From: Chromatiales bacterium
Lineage (GTDB): Bacteria; Pseudomonadota; Gammaproteobacteria; Ectothiorhodospirales; Ectothiorhodospiraceae
DNA: 41,682 nucleotides
Assembly: GCA_028695255.1 (NCBI GenBank)
Contig: JAQVJI010000006.1
Location: 1 to 41,682 of the forward strand
Reading direction: 5' to 3'
Shown here piece by piece: positions 11,044-22,372 of this stretch; position 1 is the first letter of the stretch, and every line of letters begins with the position of its first letter. The translations under genes were made by a program, and so were the position numbers. The notes under the pieces are model-generated. The model made no database searches and had not been told where the DNA came from. It saw only the letters and a program-made list of their open reading frames with translations.

Positions 11044-11374
11044 TCCGAGCGCACCACCCGGTCTGACGACTTCCCGGAACGCGTCGCCTGGGCGCCTTCG
11101 CAACCCGGGTCGATCAAGACTGACTGGCGGCCAAGTAGTCATCGCCTCCGCACAAGAACGACCGGTGAGGTCTCCCGCTAGTGCATGGTCGACTTGCCTT
11201 CCCGCTGTTTTCAAATAGTTGTAGCAATGGCGGGTCATTTGGCATACAGTGGGTCCCGCGTCAGCTCATGGCTATTGGCAGTTTAAGTCGTTCCCTTCCG
11301 GTTACTTCTCGAATTCTCCACTACATTGCCTGCACGCAAATCTCTGTTTTCAACATCATTCAAGGTAATTCATC
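11044..11374 (+). other. infA-csp intergenic region, probable long cold-shock leader
   Basis: This 331-base stretch has no credible gene. Its first part is GC-rich. From about 11200 to the csp start it becomes clearly richer in A and T than its surroundings, as expected of a promoter and a structured cold-shock mRNA leader. A weak promoter candidate is TTGTAG (11219-11224) and CATACA (11243-11248) with an 18-base spacer, which would give a leader of about 120 bases. AAGGTAA lies 7 bases before the csp ATG. I see no tRNA. Confidence 0.5.
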
Positions 11375-11578
11375 ATGGCCAAAGGCACTGTAAAGTGGTT
11401 CAACGAAGCGAAGGGTTTCGGCTTCATCACTCCCGAAGACGGTAGCGCCGACGTGTTTGCGCATTTCAGCGCCATCCAGGGCACCGGCTTCAAGACCCTG
11501 CCCGAAGGGCAGACGGTCACCTACGACGTGACCAAGGGCCCCAAGGGCCTGCAGGCGAGCAACATCGTCGTTTGCTGA
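11375..11578 (+). CDS. cold-shock protein, CspA family
   Basis: This 67-residue cold-shock domain protein binds single-stranded RNA and DNA. RNP1 is KGFGFI (residues 13-18), and RNP2 is VFAHF (27-31), where most family members have VFVHF. It starts with the standard [10 protein letters not shown] and ends with an unusual terminal cysteine. AAGGTAA upstream supports the start. It is monocistronic, followed by a strong terminator. E. coli has cspD in the same clpS-clpA neighbourhood, but the sequence alone does not decide which paralog this is. Confidence 0.96.
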   Translation: MAKGTVKWFNEAKGFGFITPEDGSADVFAHFSAIQGTGFKTLPEGQTVTYDVTKGPKGLQASNIVVC

Positions 11579-11599
11579 ACCGGTTCCGGCTGGTTGCAT

Positions 11600-11630
11600 A
11601 AAAAAGCCCCGCTTCGGCGGGGCTTTTTTT
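11600..11630. terminator. bidirectional intrinsic terminator
   Basis: A GCCCCGC/GCGGGGC stem with a TTCG loop (11606-11623) is flanked by an A-run on the left and seven Ts on the right. It ends cold-shock gene transcription on the plus strand. Read on the minus strand it also has a U-run, so it can end clpA transcription. Confidence 0.93.
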
Positions 11631-11687
11631 GTGTCCGGACGCTTTATGCCGGGACCACGTCCCAGGCAGATCCTCAAGGCCCACCCA

Positions 11688-13952
11688 TCAAGGCAAGGCC
11701 TCTTCCTTTTCGTATTCCAGCACGAGCTTTTCATCGTGCACGGCGACGGTGACTTCGCCGCCGCCGGCCAGACGGCCGAACAGGATTTCCTCCGCCAGCG
11801 GTTTCTTGATGTGTTCCTGGATCACGCGCGCCATCGGCCGCGCGCCCATCTTCGGGTCGTAGCCGTGCTCGGCCAGCCAGGCACGCGCCTCGTCGTCGAT
11901 CACCAACGCCACCTTCTTCTCGTCGAGCTGCGCCTGCAACTGGATCAGGAACTTGTCGACCACGCTGACGATGGTCGCCGGGTCCAGCGGCTTGAACTGG
12001 ATGACCGCGTCGAGACGGTTGCGGAACTCGGGGCTGAAGGCGCGCTTCAACACCTCCATCGCGTCGGTGGAATGGTCCTGATGCGTGAAGCCCATCGACG
12101 GACGGCTGGACAGTTCGGCGCCGACGTTGCTGGTCATCACCAGGATCACGTTGCGGAAATCGACCTTGCGGCCGTTGGTGTCGGTCAGCGTGCCGTGGTC
12201 CATCACCTGCAACAGCAGGTTGTAGACGTCGGGATGGGCCTTTTCCATTTCGTCCATCAACAGCACGGCATGCGGATGCTTGAGGATGGCATCGGTCAGC
12301 AGACCGCCCTCGTCGTAGCCGACGTAGCCGGGCGGCGCGCCGATCAGGCGCGATACGGTGTGGCGCTCCATGTATTCCGACATGTCGAAGCGGATCAGCT
12401 CGATGCCGAGCAGATCGGCGAGCTGGCGCGTGACCTCGGTCTTGCCGACGCCGGTGGGACCCGCGAACAGGAACGAGCCGATCGGCTTCTGCATGTCGCC
12501 AAGGCCCGAGCGTGACATCTTGATCGCGGTCGCGAGCGTCTCGATCGCCTCGTCCTGGCCGAACACCACCATCTTCAGATTGCGTTCCAGGTTGCGCAGC
12601 GTCTCCATGTCGGACGCGGACACGCTCTTCGGCGGGATGCGCGCGATCTTGGCGACGATGGCCTCGACGTCGTGCACCGAGATGGTCTTCTTGCGCGAGG
12701 ACGCGGGTTGCAGGCGACGGTTGGCACCCGCCTCGTCGATCACGTCGATGGCCTTGTCCGGCAGATGGCGGTCGGTGATGTAACGATCGGACAGTTCCGC
12801 CGCCGCGCGCAACGCCTTGCTGGTGTACTTGACGTCGTGATGCTCCTCGAAGCGCGAGCGCAGACCCTTGAGGATTTCGTAGGTCTCGTCGACCGAAGGT
12901 TCGTTGACGTCGATCTTCTGGAAGCGCCGCGCCAATGCACGGTCCTTCTCGAAGATGCCGCGGTATTCCTGATAGGTGGTCGAACCGATGCACTTGAGTT
13001 CGCCCGAGGCGAGCATCGGCTTGATCAGATTGGAGGCGTCCATGACGCCGCCGGAGGCGGCGCCGGCGCCGATGATGGTGTGGATCTCGTCGATGAACAG
13101 CACCGCGTTCTTCTGCCGCTTGAGTTGCGACAGCACGCCCTTCAGACGCTTCTCGAAGTCGCCGCGGTATTTGGTGCCGGCCACCAGCGCACCGAGGTCG
13201 AGCGAGTAGATGACGGCGTCGCGCAGAATCTCGGGCACCTCACCGTCGACGATCTTCTTGGCCAGACCCTCGGCGATCGCGGTCTTGCCGACGCCCGCCT
13301 CGCCGACGAACAGCGGATTGTTCTTGCGGCGCCGGCACAGAATCTGCACCGTGCGCTCGATCTCGAGCGCGCGACCGATCAGGGGATCGATCTTGCCCTT
13401 CTGCGCCTGTTCGTTGAGGTTGGTGGCGAAGTTTTCCAGCGGATTCTTGCGCGTATCTTCCTCGCCGGTCGGGCCGGTGTCGGCGGCGGACGGATTGTCG
13501 TCCTCGCGCGGTTCCTCGGGCACCTTGGAAATGCCGTGCGAGATGTAATTGACGATATCGAGGCGCGCCACGTCGTGCTGATTCAGCAGGTAGACCGCGT
13601 GCGACTCCTGCTCGCCGAAGATCGCCACCAGCACGTTGGCGCCGTTGACCTCCTTGCGGCCGGAGGACTGCACGTGGAATACCGCACGTTGCAACACGCG
13701 CTGGAAGCCGAGTGTCGGCTGGGTGTCGCGCGGGTCGTCGGCCGCCAGCACCGGGGTGTTGGCCTCGATGAACTCGGCCAATTGCCGCTGCAACAGATCC
13801 AGGTTGACGCCGCAGGCACGCAATACGGTGACCGCCGTCGGATTGTCCGTCAGCGCCAGCAGCAGGTGCTCCACGGTCATGAATTCGTGTCGCTTTTCCC
13901 GCGCGGCCTTGAAGGCGGTGTTGAGGGACAGCTCGAGTTCTTTGTTCAGCAT
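11688..13952 (-). CDS. clpA: ATP-dependent Clp protease ATP-binding subunit ClpA
   Basis: This 754-residue HSP100 unfoldase feeds substrates to ClpP. The N-domain (about 1-145) is the ClpS docking site. D1 has Walker A GEAGVGKTA near 217 and Walker B LFIDEIH. D2 has Walker A GPTGVGKTE near 490 and LLMDEME. The ClpP-contacting loop, IGL in E. coli, reads SMGFTHQDHSTDA here. AGGTGA precedes the ATG. It is downstream of clpS on the same strand with a 109-base gap. clpP is not in the window. Confidence 0.97.
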   Translation of the reverse strand: MLNKELELSLNTAFKAAREKRHEFMTVEHLLLALTDNPTAVTVLRACGVNLDLLQRQLAEFIEANTPVLAADDPRDTQPTLGFQRVLQRAVFHVQSSGRKEVNGANVLVAIFGEQESHAVYLLNQHDVARLDIVNYISHGISKVPEEPREDDNPSAADTGPTGEEDTRKNPLENFATNLNEQAQKGKIDPLIGRALEIERTVQILCRRRKNNPLFVGEAGVGKTAIAEGLAKKIVDGEVPEILRDAVIYSLDLGALVAGTKYRGDFEKRLKGVLSQLKRQKNAVLFIDEIHTIIGAGAASGGVMDASNLIKPMLASGELKCIGSTTYQEYRGIFEKDRALARRFQKIDVNEPSVDETYEILKGLRSRFEEHHDVKYTSKALRAAAELSDRYITDRHLPDKAIDVIDEAGANRRLQPASSRKKTISVHDVEAIVAKIARIPPKSVSASDMETLRNLERNLKMVVFGQDEAIETLATAIKMSRSGLGDMQKPIGSFLFAGPTGVGKTEVTRQLADLLGIELIRFDMSEYMERHTVSRLIGAPPGYVGYDEGGLLTDAILKHPHAVLLMDEMEKAHPDVYNLLLQVMDHGTLTDTNGRKVDFRNVILVMTSNVGAELSSRPSMGFTHQDHSTDAMEVLKRAFSPEFRNRLDAVIQFKPLDPATIVSVVDKFLIQLQAQLDEKKVALVIDDEARAWLAEHGYDPKMGARPMARVIQEHIKKPLAEEILFGRLAGGGEVTVAVHDEKLVLEYEKEEALP

Positions 13953-14061
13953 GGTCTCACCTGTGCCATTTGCGACAACCCGTTTGACGGTCTGCCGCGG
14001 ATGATCCGCTCGGTATCGGATCGAAGCAATTCCCGTGCCCCGTAAATGTCCGGCCTGTCCG

Positions 14062-14382
14062 TCAGGCCTCTTCCATCGCGCACAACAGCGGGTGCTGATG
14101 TTCGCGCGCGAATTCGTTCACCTGAATGACCTTGGTCTCGGCCACGTCGCGGCTGTACACGCCGCATACGCCCTTGCCCCGCGTATGGACATGCAGCATG
14201 ACGCGCGTCGCCTGTTCCCGATCCATGCGAAAGAAGATCTCCAGCACCTCGACCACGAATTCCATCGGGGTGTAGTCGTCGTTGAGCAGCACCACCTTGT
14301 ACATCGGCGGCGGTTTGAGCTTCGGGCGGGCCTCTTCGACGGCGAGCCCGGTGTCGCCCTGCCGTTTCGTGTCGTGTTCCAT
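14062..14382 (-). CDS. clpS: ATP-dependent Clp protease adaptor ClpS
   Basis: This 106-residue adaptor delivers N-degron substrates to ClpA. A flexible N-terminal extension (about 1-25) precedes [24 protein letters not shown], which contains the N-end residue pocket. A helix and [19 protein letters not shown] follow. Cys and Met/His positions of the core are intact. It is directly upstream of clpA. TATACT on the minus strand (14429-14424), about 40 bases before the start, is a possible -10. Confidence 0.96.
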   Translation of the reverse strand: MEHDTKRQGDTGLAVEEARPKLKPPPMYKVVLLNDDYTPMEFVVEVLEIFFRMDREQATRVMLHVHTRGKGVCGVYSRDVAETKVIQVNEFAREHQHPLLCAMEEA

Positions 14383-14522
14383 GCAGCAAGATGTGAAGGT
14401 CGGAAATGGAATGCCTTGCGGCGAGTATAGCCCAGCCGCATCCCGGTCGGAGCGCGCCGGCTGCTGGGTGCTTAGATGGGGATGGTGAACAAAGGTTTAA
14501 ACCCGAGACGAGGACAGGTTTG

Positions 14523-14568
14523 CGCACGCACCAGCATGAAACGTCGGCGGCTCATGCCGGTGCGTGCG
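14523..14568 (-). repeat. 17-bp stem-loop downstream of icd
   Basis: Arms at 14523-14539 and 14552-14568 are inverted repeats with one mismatch, which becomes a G-U pair in the icd transcript. The loop is 12 bases. The stem starts 11 bases after the icd stop. There is no U-run, so it may protect the icd 3' end or mark a Rho-dependent end. The core is GCACGCACC on the minus strand. Confidence 0.6.
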
Positions 14569-14579
14569 ACGGTAGGTAT

Positions 14580-15836
14580 TTACATGTGGGCGACGACGTT
14601 CTCGCCGAAGGCCGAACACGAAAGTTCGGTCGCACCCTCCATCATGCGCGAGAAGTCGTAGGTCACCTTGCGCGAGCTGATCGCGCCGCCGAGGCCCTTG
14701 ACGATCAGGTCCGCGGCCTCGATCCAGCCCATGTGACGCAGCATCATCTCGGCCGAGAGAATCAGCGAGCCGGGATTGACCTTGTCCTGGCCGGCGTATT
14801 TCGGCGCCGTGCCGTGGGTGGCCTCGAACATCGCGACGGTGTCGGACAGATTGGCGCCCGGCGCGATGCCGATGCCGCCCACCTGGGCCGCCAGCGCATC
14901 GGAGATGTAGTCGCCGTTGAGGTTCAGGGTCGCGATCACGTTGTACTCGGCCGGACGCAGCAGGATCTGTTGCAGGAAGGCGTCGGCGATCACGTCGTTG
15001 ATGACGATTTCCCTGCCGGTCTTCGGGTTGGCGAAGCTGCACCACGGCCCTTCGCCGATCAGCCTGGCGCCGAACTCGCGCTGCGCGAGTTCATAGCCCC
15101 AGCTTTTGAAGGCGCCTTCGGTGAATTTCATGATGTTGCCCTTGTGCACCAGCGTCACCGAGGCACGGTCGTTGTCGATCGCATACTGGATCGCCTTGCG
15201 CACCAGACGTTCGGTACCATCGCGCGACACCGGCTTGATGCCGATGCCGGAGCTGTCCGGAAAGCGGATCTTGCGCACGCCCATTTCGTTGATCAGGAAG
15301 TCGATCAGTTTTTTCGCCTCCGGCGAGCCCTCGGCCCACTCGATACCGGCGTAGATATCTTCCGAGTTCTCGCGAAAGATCACCATGTCGGTCTTCTCGG
15401 GTTCGCGCACCGGGCTCGGCGTACCGGCGTAGTAGCGGATCGGACGCAGGCAGACGTAGAGATCCAGTTCCTGCCGCAGGGCCACGTTGAGCGAGCGGAT
15501 GCCGCCGCCGACGGGCGTGGTCAGCGGCCCCTTGATCGACACCACGTAATCCCTGACCACTTCCATGGTCTCGGCCGGCAGCCAGGTGTTGTCGCCGTAG
15601 ACCGTATTCGCCTTCTCGCCGGCGTAGACTTCCATCCAGGCGATCTTGCGCTTGCCGCCATAGGCCTTCTCGACCGCGGCATCCACCACGCGCTTCATCA
15701 CCGGCGTGATGTCGACACCGATGCCGTCGCCCTCGATGTAGGGGATGATCGGATTGTCCGGCACATCGAGCGAGTTGTCGGGACGGGTGGTGATTTTCTG
15801 CCCCTGCGCGGGGATCTGGATGTGCTGGTAGGCCAT
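14580..15836 (-). CDS. icd: isocitrate dehydrogenase (NADP+)
   Basis: This 418-residue TCA-cycle enzyme oxidises isocitrate to 2-oxoglutarate. The active-site segment [27 protein letters not shown] contains the serine that AceK phosphorylates in E. coli. Metal-binding aspartates are in [11 protein letters not shown]. The NADP-specific C-terminal region [21 protein letters not shown] is present. Length matches the E. coli-type enzyme. The gene is divergent from nudJ. acnA, the preceding pathway step, lies about 2.5 kb away on the other strand. Confidence 0.97.
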   Translation of the reverse strand: MAYQHIQIPAQGQKITTRPDNSLDVPDNPIIPYIEGDGIGVDITPVMKRVVDAAVEKAYGGKRKIAWMEVYAGEKANTVYGDNTWLPAETMEVVRDYVVSIKGPLTTPVGGGIRSLNVALRQELDLYVCLRPIRYYAGTPSPVREPEKTDMVIFRENSEDIYAGIEWAEGSPEAKKLIDFLINEMGVRKIRFPDSSGIGIKPVSRDGTERLVRKAIQYAIDNDRASVTLVHKGNIMKFTEGAFKSWGYELAQREFGARLIGEGPWCSFANPKTGREIVINDVIADAFLQQILLRPAEYNVIATLNLNGDYISDALAAQVGGIGIAPGANLSDTVAMFEATHGTAPKYAGQDKVNPGSLILSAEMMLRHMGWIEAADLIVKGLGGAISSRKVTYDFSRMMEGATELSCSAFGENVVAHM

Positions 15837-15880
15837 GAGACGCTCCGTTCTGGTCGGATGATTGTGCAGTGCGGTCCTGC

Positions 15881-15886
15881 ATTATA
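15881..15886 (-). promoter_or_regulatory. candidate icd -10 element
   Basis: A perfect TATAAT reads on the minus strand here, 45 bases before the icd start in the icd-nudJ divergent gap. No good -35 lies 16-18 bases upstream, so activator dependence or chance are both possible. Confidence 0.4.
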
Positions 15887-15945
15887 ACGGCCGGATTGTC
15901 GACGTGTGCTAGTGTAGCCGCCCAACCTCAGGCGGAGGCGACACT

Positions 15946-16398
15946 GTGCAGTGGAAACCCAACGTGACCGTGGCGGCCGTGATCGAGCGCGAGGGCCGTT
16001 TCCTGCTGGTCGAGGAACGCGACGGCGACAGCGGACGCATCGTCATCAACCAGCCGGCCGGTCATCTGGACGAGGGCGAGGGTCTGATCGAGGCGGCGGT
16101 GCGCGAGACGCGCGAGGAAACGGCCTGGACCTTCCGTCCCGAGGCCCTGGTCGGCATCTACCGCTGGCGTAGCCCCAACAACGGCATCACCTATCTGCGC
16201 TTCGCCTTCTGCGGCAGCGCGCTCGGACACGATCCCGAACAGACCCTCGACGACGGCATCCTGCACGCGGTCTGGCGTACGCCGGAGGAACTGCGCGCCG
16301 ATGCGGACCGTCTGCGCAGCCCGATGGTGTTGCGCTGTATCGACGATTATCTGGCGGGACGACGTTTTCCGCTGGATCAGATAATAAATATCTATTGA
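15946..16398 (+). CDS. nudJ: Nudix hydrolase, NudJ-like (phosphatase preceding mnmA)
   Basis: This 150-residue protein resembles NudJ/YmfB, which hydrolyses thiamine-pyrophosphate-type and nucleoside di- and triphosphates. The Nudix box runs from the Gly of AGHLDEGEG through RETREETAW. The catalytic RExxEE glutamates are intact, but the consensus Gly after EEx is Ala here. The C-terminal LRSPMVLRCIDDYLAGRRFPLD matches the NudJ tail. Start is GTG at 15946 with GGCGGAGG 6-7 bases upstream, giving MQWKPNVTVA. It precedes mnmA and hflD as in E. coli. Confidence 0.88.
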   Translation: MQWKPNVTVAAVIEREGRFLLVEERDGDSGRIVINQPAGHLDEGEGLIEAAVRETREETAWTFRPEALVGIYRWRSPNNGITYLRFAFCGSALGHDPEQTLDDGILHAVWRTPEELRADADRLRSPMVLRCIDDYLAGRRFPLDQIINIY

Positions 16399-16439
16399 AA
16401 ACAAAGCGTAACAGATGCTAGTTAGTCTTATTTCTCGTG

Positions 16440-17591
16440 ATGAAAGAGATGTCTGACAGTACTATCGGGCACGGATCGCCACGCACGGGCAAGGTCTTCG
16501 TCGGGCTGTCGGGCGGGGTCGACTCGTCGGTGGCCGCCCTGCTGCTGTTGCGGGCCGGATACGAGGTCGAAGGCCTGTTCATGAAGAACTGGGTCGATGC
16601 CGAGGACGAAGTCTGCACTGCTGCGCAGGACCTGGAGGATGCCCGCGCCGTCTGCGATCGGCTCGGCATCCCGCTGCACACGGTCAACTTCGCACCCGAA
16701 TACTGGGACCGCGTGTTCGAGCACTTCCTGTACGAATACCGCGCCGGCCGCACACCCAATCCGGACGTACTGTGCAATCGGGAGATCAAGTTCCGCGCCT
16801 TTCTGGACCACGCCCTGAGGCTCGGCGCCGACCACATCGCCACCGGCCACTATGCGCGCCTGCAACGCCGCGGGACAGAGGTGGTGCTGCTCAAGGGCAT
16901 CGATCCGGCCAAGGATCAGTCCTATTTCCTGAATGCATTGAGCCAGGAACAGTTGGCGCGCGTGCTGTTTCCGGTCGGCGAGCTGCACAAGGCGTCGGTG
17001 CGCCGTCTGGCCGCCGAGGCCGGGCTGCCGACCCACGCGAAAAAGGACAGCACCGGCATCTGCTTCATCGGTGAACGGCGTTTCCGCGCGTTCCTGGAAC
17101 GCTTCATCCCGGCCCGGCCGGGCGACATCGTCGACACCGAAGGCCATGTCGTCGGTCGCCATCACGGCGTCATGTACTACACCTTCGGCCAGCGCGAGGG
17201 GCTCGGCATCGGCGGCGTGCACGGCGCGCCCGAACTGCCCTGGTACGTGGTCGACAAGGACGTGACGGCGAATCGTCTGGTAGTGGCGCAGGGACACGAG
17301 CATCCCTTGCTGTTCCACGACGAACTCGTGGCCGGCGAGACGAACTGGATCGCCGGAACGTGCCCCGTCCTGCCGATGAGTTGCACAGCCAAGGTGCGTT
17401 ATCGACAGGCCGATCAGGATTGCCGCGTCGAAGCCCGCGATGACGGGCGTTTGCGCGTGGTGTTCGATCGTCCGCAGCGCGCCGTGACGCCCGGCCAGTA
17501 TGTCGTTTTCTACCGCGACGACGTCTGTCTCGGCGGTGCCGTGATCGAGGAACGCGCGTGCTCAGCAGCCAAACCTTCAGGAATGCCTTGA
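16440..17591 (+). CDS. mnmA: tRNA-specific 2-thiouridylase MnmA
   Basis: This enzyme of about 383 residues puts sulfur on wobble U34 of Lys, Glu and Gln tRNAs, using sulfur relayed from IscS. The PP-loop SGGVDSS is at residues 24-30. Catalytic cysteines are C112 ([11 protein letters not shown]) and C208 ([10 protein letters not shown]). The [14 protein letters not shown]-type segment and C-terminal beta domain are complete. Start codons GTG 16437, ATG 16440 and ATG 16449 are all possible. None has a clear ribosome-binding site, and the conserved part begins later. It lies 41 bases after nudJ. Confidence 0.96.
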   Translation: MKEMSDSTIGHGSPRTGKVFVGLSGGVDSSVAALLLLRAGYEVEGLFMKNWVDAEDEVCTAAQDLEDARAVCDRLGIPLHTVNFAPEYWDRVFEHFLYEYRAGRTPNPDVLCNREIKFRAFLDHALRLGADHIATGHYARLQRRGTEVVLLKGIDPAKDQSYFLNALSQEQLARVLFPVGELHKASVRRLAAEAGLPTHAKKDSTGICFIGERRFRAFLERFIPARPGDIVDTEGHVVGRHHGVMYYTFGQREGLGIGGVHGAPELPWYVVDKDVTANRLVVAQGHEHPLLFHDELVAGETNWIAGTCPVLPMSCTAKVRYRQADQDCRVEARDDGRLRVVFDRPQRAVTPGQYVVFYRDDVCLGGAVIEERACSAAKPSGMP

Positions 17592-17605
17592 ACGTTCGCG
17601 GTTTC

Positions 17606-17634
17606 TTCAAGCGCCCTGCCGATAAAGGTATAGT
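17606..17634 (+). promoter_or_regulatory. candidate hflD promoter
   Basis: TTCAAG (17606-17611), a 17-base spacer and TATAGT (17629-17634) could start transcription near 17641, 20 bases before hflD. The same stretch contains GCCGATAA, which equals the flagellar sigma28 -10. Its -35 is poorly matched and misplaced, so I prefer the sigma70 reading. Confidence 0.4.
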
Positions 17635-17661
17635 GTCGACGGAACTTCCGGGCTACACGAC

Positions 17662-18291
17662 GTGGAACATAACTCCTACAACCGCACCCTCGCGCTCGCC
17701 GCGCTGTTTCAGGCCGCCTCCCTGGTCAAATCGATTGCCTGGACCGGGCAATGCGAACCGGGGCCGTTTCGCACCTGCGTGACCAGCATCCTGAGCCTGG
17801 AGGCCGACAGCATCGAGGAGATCTACGGCGGCGGCGGCGGGCTGACACATGGCCTGGAAGTGCTCTCGACCCAGATCGACAAGAGCCCGGCGCGCGCGGA
17901 CATGGACATCACGCGCTACGTCATCGGTCTGATGCTGCTGGAGCGCAAGCTGCAAGGGCGGCCCGAGATGATCGAGCGCATCCGCCAGGGCATCGAATCC
18001 GCGCGTCGTCAGACCGAGTTCTTCACGCCGGATCACGAGAACGTGATCTCCGGCCTGGCGCAGACCTACCAGGACAGCATCAGCCAGATCGGACCGCGCA
18101 TCATCGTCAACGGCGAACAGACGCACTTGTCCGACAGCGGCAATGCCGCGCGCATCCGCGCCCTGTTGCTGGCCGGCATCCGTGCCGCGGTACTGTGGCG
18201 ACAGGCCGGCGGCAATCGCTGGCGCCTGCTGTTCGGCCGTTCCGCGATCCTGCGCGAGGCGCATGCGCTGCTGTCCGCAGGCGGGTATTGA
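17662..18291 (+). CDS. hflD: high frequency lysogenization protein HflD homolog
   Basis: This 209-residue protein is homologous to E. coli HflD, a peripheral membrane protein known to bind the lambda CII activator. Its cellular role is poorly defined. Conserved features are an N-terminal [16 protein letters not shown] helix, the [15 protein letters not shown] helix, and the C-terminal [24 protein letters not shown]. The start is GTG at 17662. It follows mnmA as in E. coli, but acnA rather than purB comes next, 20 bases downstream. Confidence 0.92.
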   Translation: MEHNSYNRTLALAALFQAASLVKSIAWTGQCEPGPFRTCVTSILSLEADSIEEIYGGGGGLTHGLEVLSTQIDKSPARADMDITRYVIGLMLLERKLQGRPEMIERIRQGIESARRQTEFFTPDHENVISGLAQTYQDSISQIGPRIIVNGEQTHLSDSGNAARIRALLLAGIRAAVLWRQAGGNRWRLLFGRSAILREAHALLSAGGY

Positions 18292-18311
18292 GGTGGCGCC
18301 ACGAAATCGAC

Positions 18312-21047
<2,736 letters not shown>

Positions 21048-21162
21048 ATGAAACGGCGGCGCGGCAGTCGGTGCCGTCAAGCACGGGAACGGACTCTCAC
21101 GGCGACTGGCGTTGTGGGCCGGTCCAATCAACCCTCGGAAGCAGTCCCGTGAGCCTATAAGA

Positions 21163-21519
21163 ATGCAGAGTGTCGCAACCATGCAGGTGAAAAACCTGCG
21201 GCCCGATCAGGTGCTGGCCGCCGACGTCCGCGACCGATCCGGCCGTCTGCTCATACCGTCCGGCATGAGCATCAAGGAAAAGCACATCAAGGTGCTGATG
21301 TCCTGGGGCATCACCGAAGTGACCGTACGCAACGATCCGGATGCGCAGACGGAAGCGCCGTCGACACCGGAGCCGACGTCGCCCGTCGATCTGCCGCCCG
21401 GGATTCAGGCGCGACTTGCCGATCTGTTCCGCCACGCCGACCTGTCTCAGCCGCACATGCGTGAGTTGTACGCACTTGCCGGGATACGCATGATGAACGC
21501 GACGGCGGAGATGGCATGA
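21163..21519 (+). CDS. small protein of unknown function, first gene of an HDOD/GGDEF-EAL unit
   Basis: This protein of about 118 residues has an N-terminal segment (residues 7-58, MQVKNLRPDQVLAADVRD onward) with the pattern 'leaves behind D, rD GrlLipsG, tekhikvL, WGItEV'. That pattern recurs as a short module next to HD-GYP or HDOD domains. A proline- and threonine-rich linker (about 65-80) and a C-terminal helix follow. Starts at 21163 or 21181 are possible. Its stop overlaps the ATG of the HDOD gene by four bases, so the two products are probably made together. I know of no assigned function; adaptor or sensor for the HDOD protein is a guess. Confidence 0.75.
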   Translation: MQSVATMQVKNLRPDQVLAADVRDRSGRLLIPSGMSIKEKHIKVLMSWGITEVTVRNDPDAQTEAPSTPEPTSPVDLPPGIQARLADLFRHADLSQPHMRELYALAGIRMMNATAEMA

Positions 21520-22367
21520 ACACCAGGCCATCTCTCGACGGTGTACTGCGCGGCCTGAAGGATCTGGCGACTTTTCCCGATCTGTATCACCGGCTGGAAC
21601 AGGTCATGAGCAACCCCACCAGTTCGCTCGACGACATGGCGGCCGTGGTGGAGCAGGACGTGGCCGTAGCGAGCAAACTGCTGCGGCTGGCCAACAGCAG
21701 CTTTTACAGCTTCCCATCCAGGATCCAGTCGGTCGGCCGTGCGATCACCATCATCGGCACCAAACAGTTGCGCGATCTGGTGCTGGCGACGCTCGTCATC
21801 AAGCGCTTCGACGGCATCCCCACCGACATGGTCGACATGGAAGGTTTCTGGCGTCACAGCATCGGTTGCGCCATCATCGCCCGCGTCATCGCCATTTTCC
21901 GGCGCGAGGCCAATGTCGAGCGCTTCTATGTCTCCGGCCTCCTGCACGACCTCGGGCGCCTGGTCATGTTGCTCCAGGTACAGGAACCGATGCGCGAGGT
22001 GTTCAAGCAGCGTCAGCAGGAGCAGTCATTGCTGTTTCAGACCGAGGCGGCGATGTTGGGATTCGATCATGCGGTACTCGGCGCCGAACTCCTGCGCAGC
22101 TGGCAGTTGCCGAAGGTGTTCGAGGAGGCGGTGAAGTATCACCACGCACCGTTGATGGCAGGCGGCTATCCGGTCGAGGCGGCCGTCGTTCATGCAGCCG
22201 ACAGCATCGCGCATGCCATGCAGCTCGGCACCAGCGGTGAGAAGTACGTGCCGCCGATCGATCCGAAGGCATGGGAGCGCATCGGTCTGTCGGAATCCAT
22301 GTTGGCACAGGTCGTTGCGTTCACCGACCAGCAATACCACCAGGCCGTCGAGATATTCCTGCGCTGA
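21516..22367 (+). CDS. HDOD-domain signalling protein
   Basis: This 283-residue protein has an HDOD domain over about residues 10-210. Landmarks are VEQDVAVASKLLRLANSSFYSF, SVGRAITIIGTKQLRDLVLA, FWRHSIGCAIIARVIA and VSGLLHDLGRLVML. HDOD proteins are related to HD phosphohydrolases but usually lack activity, and they act in signalling or stress output. Here the HD-like pair LLHDLG and a late AVKYHH are present, so a metal site is not excluded. It overlaps the small upstream gene and lies 5 bases before the GGDEF-EAL gene. Confidence 0.92.
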   Translation: MNTRPSLDGVLRGLKDLATFPDLYHRLEQVMSNPTSSLDDMAAVVEQDVAVASKLLRLANSSFYSFPSRIQSVGRAITIIGTKQLRDLVLATLVIKRFDGIPTDMVDMEGFWRHSIGCAIIARVIAIFRREANVERFYVSGLLHDLGRLVMLLQVQEPMREVFKQRQQEQSLLFQTEAAMLGFDHAVLGAELLRSWQLPKVFEEAVKYHHAPLMAGGYPVEAAVVHAADSIAHAMQLGTSGEKYVPPIDPKAWERIGLSESMLAQVVAFTDQQYHQAVEIFLR

Positions 22368-22372
22368 ATGCC

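Noticed and set aside
11044-11200. tRNA-like sequence around CCCGGGTCGATCAAG after infA
   Set aside because: No cloverleaf can be assembled: there is no matching acceptor stem, anticodon arm or TTCGA-type loop in the right spacing.
17601-17628. Flagellar sigma28 promoter (GCCGATAA)
   Set aside because: The -10-like octamer is perfect, but the GTTT of the -35 is at the wrong spacing and the other bases do not match. hflD has no flagellar link.
17751-18311. Upstream extension of the acnA frame through hflD
   Set aside because: hflD is encoded in another frame of the same strand with clear homology. The aconitase N-terminus begins at 18312.
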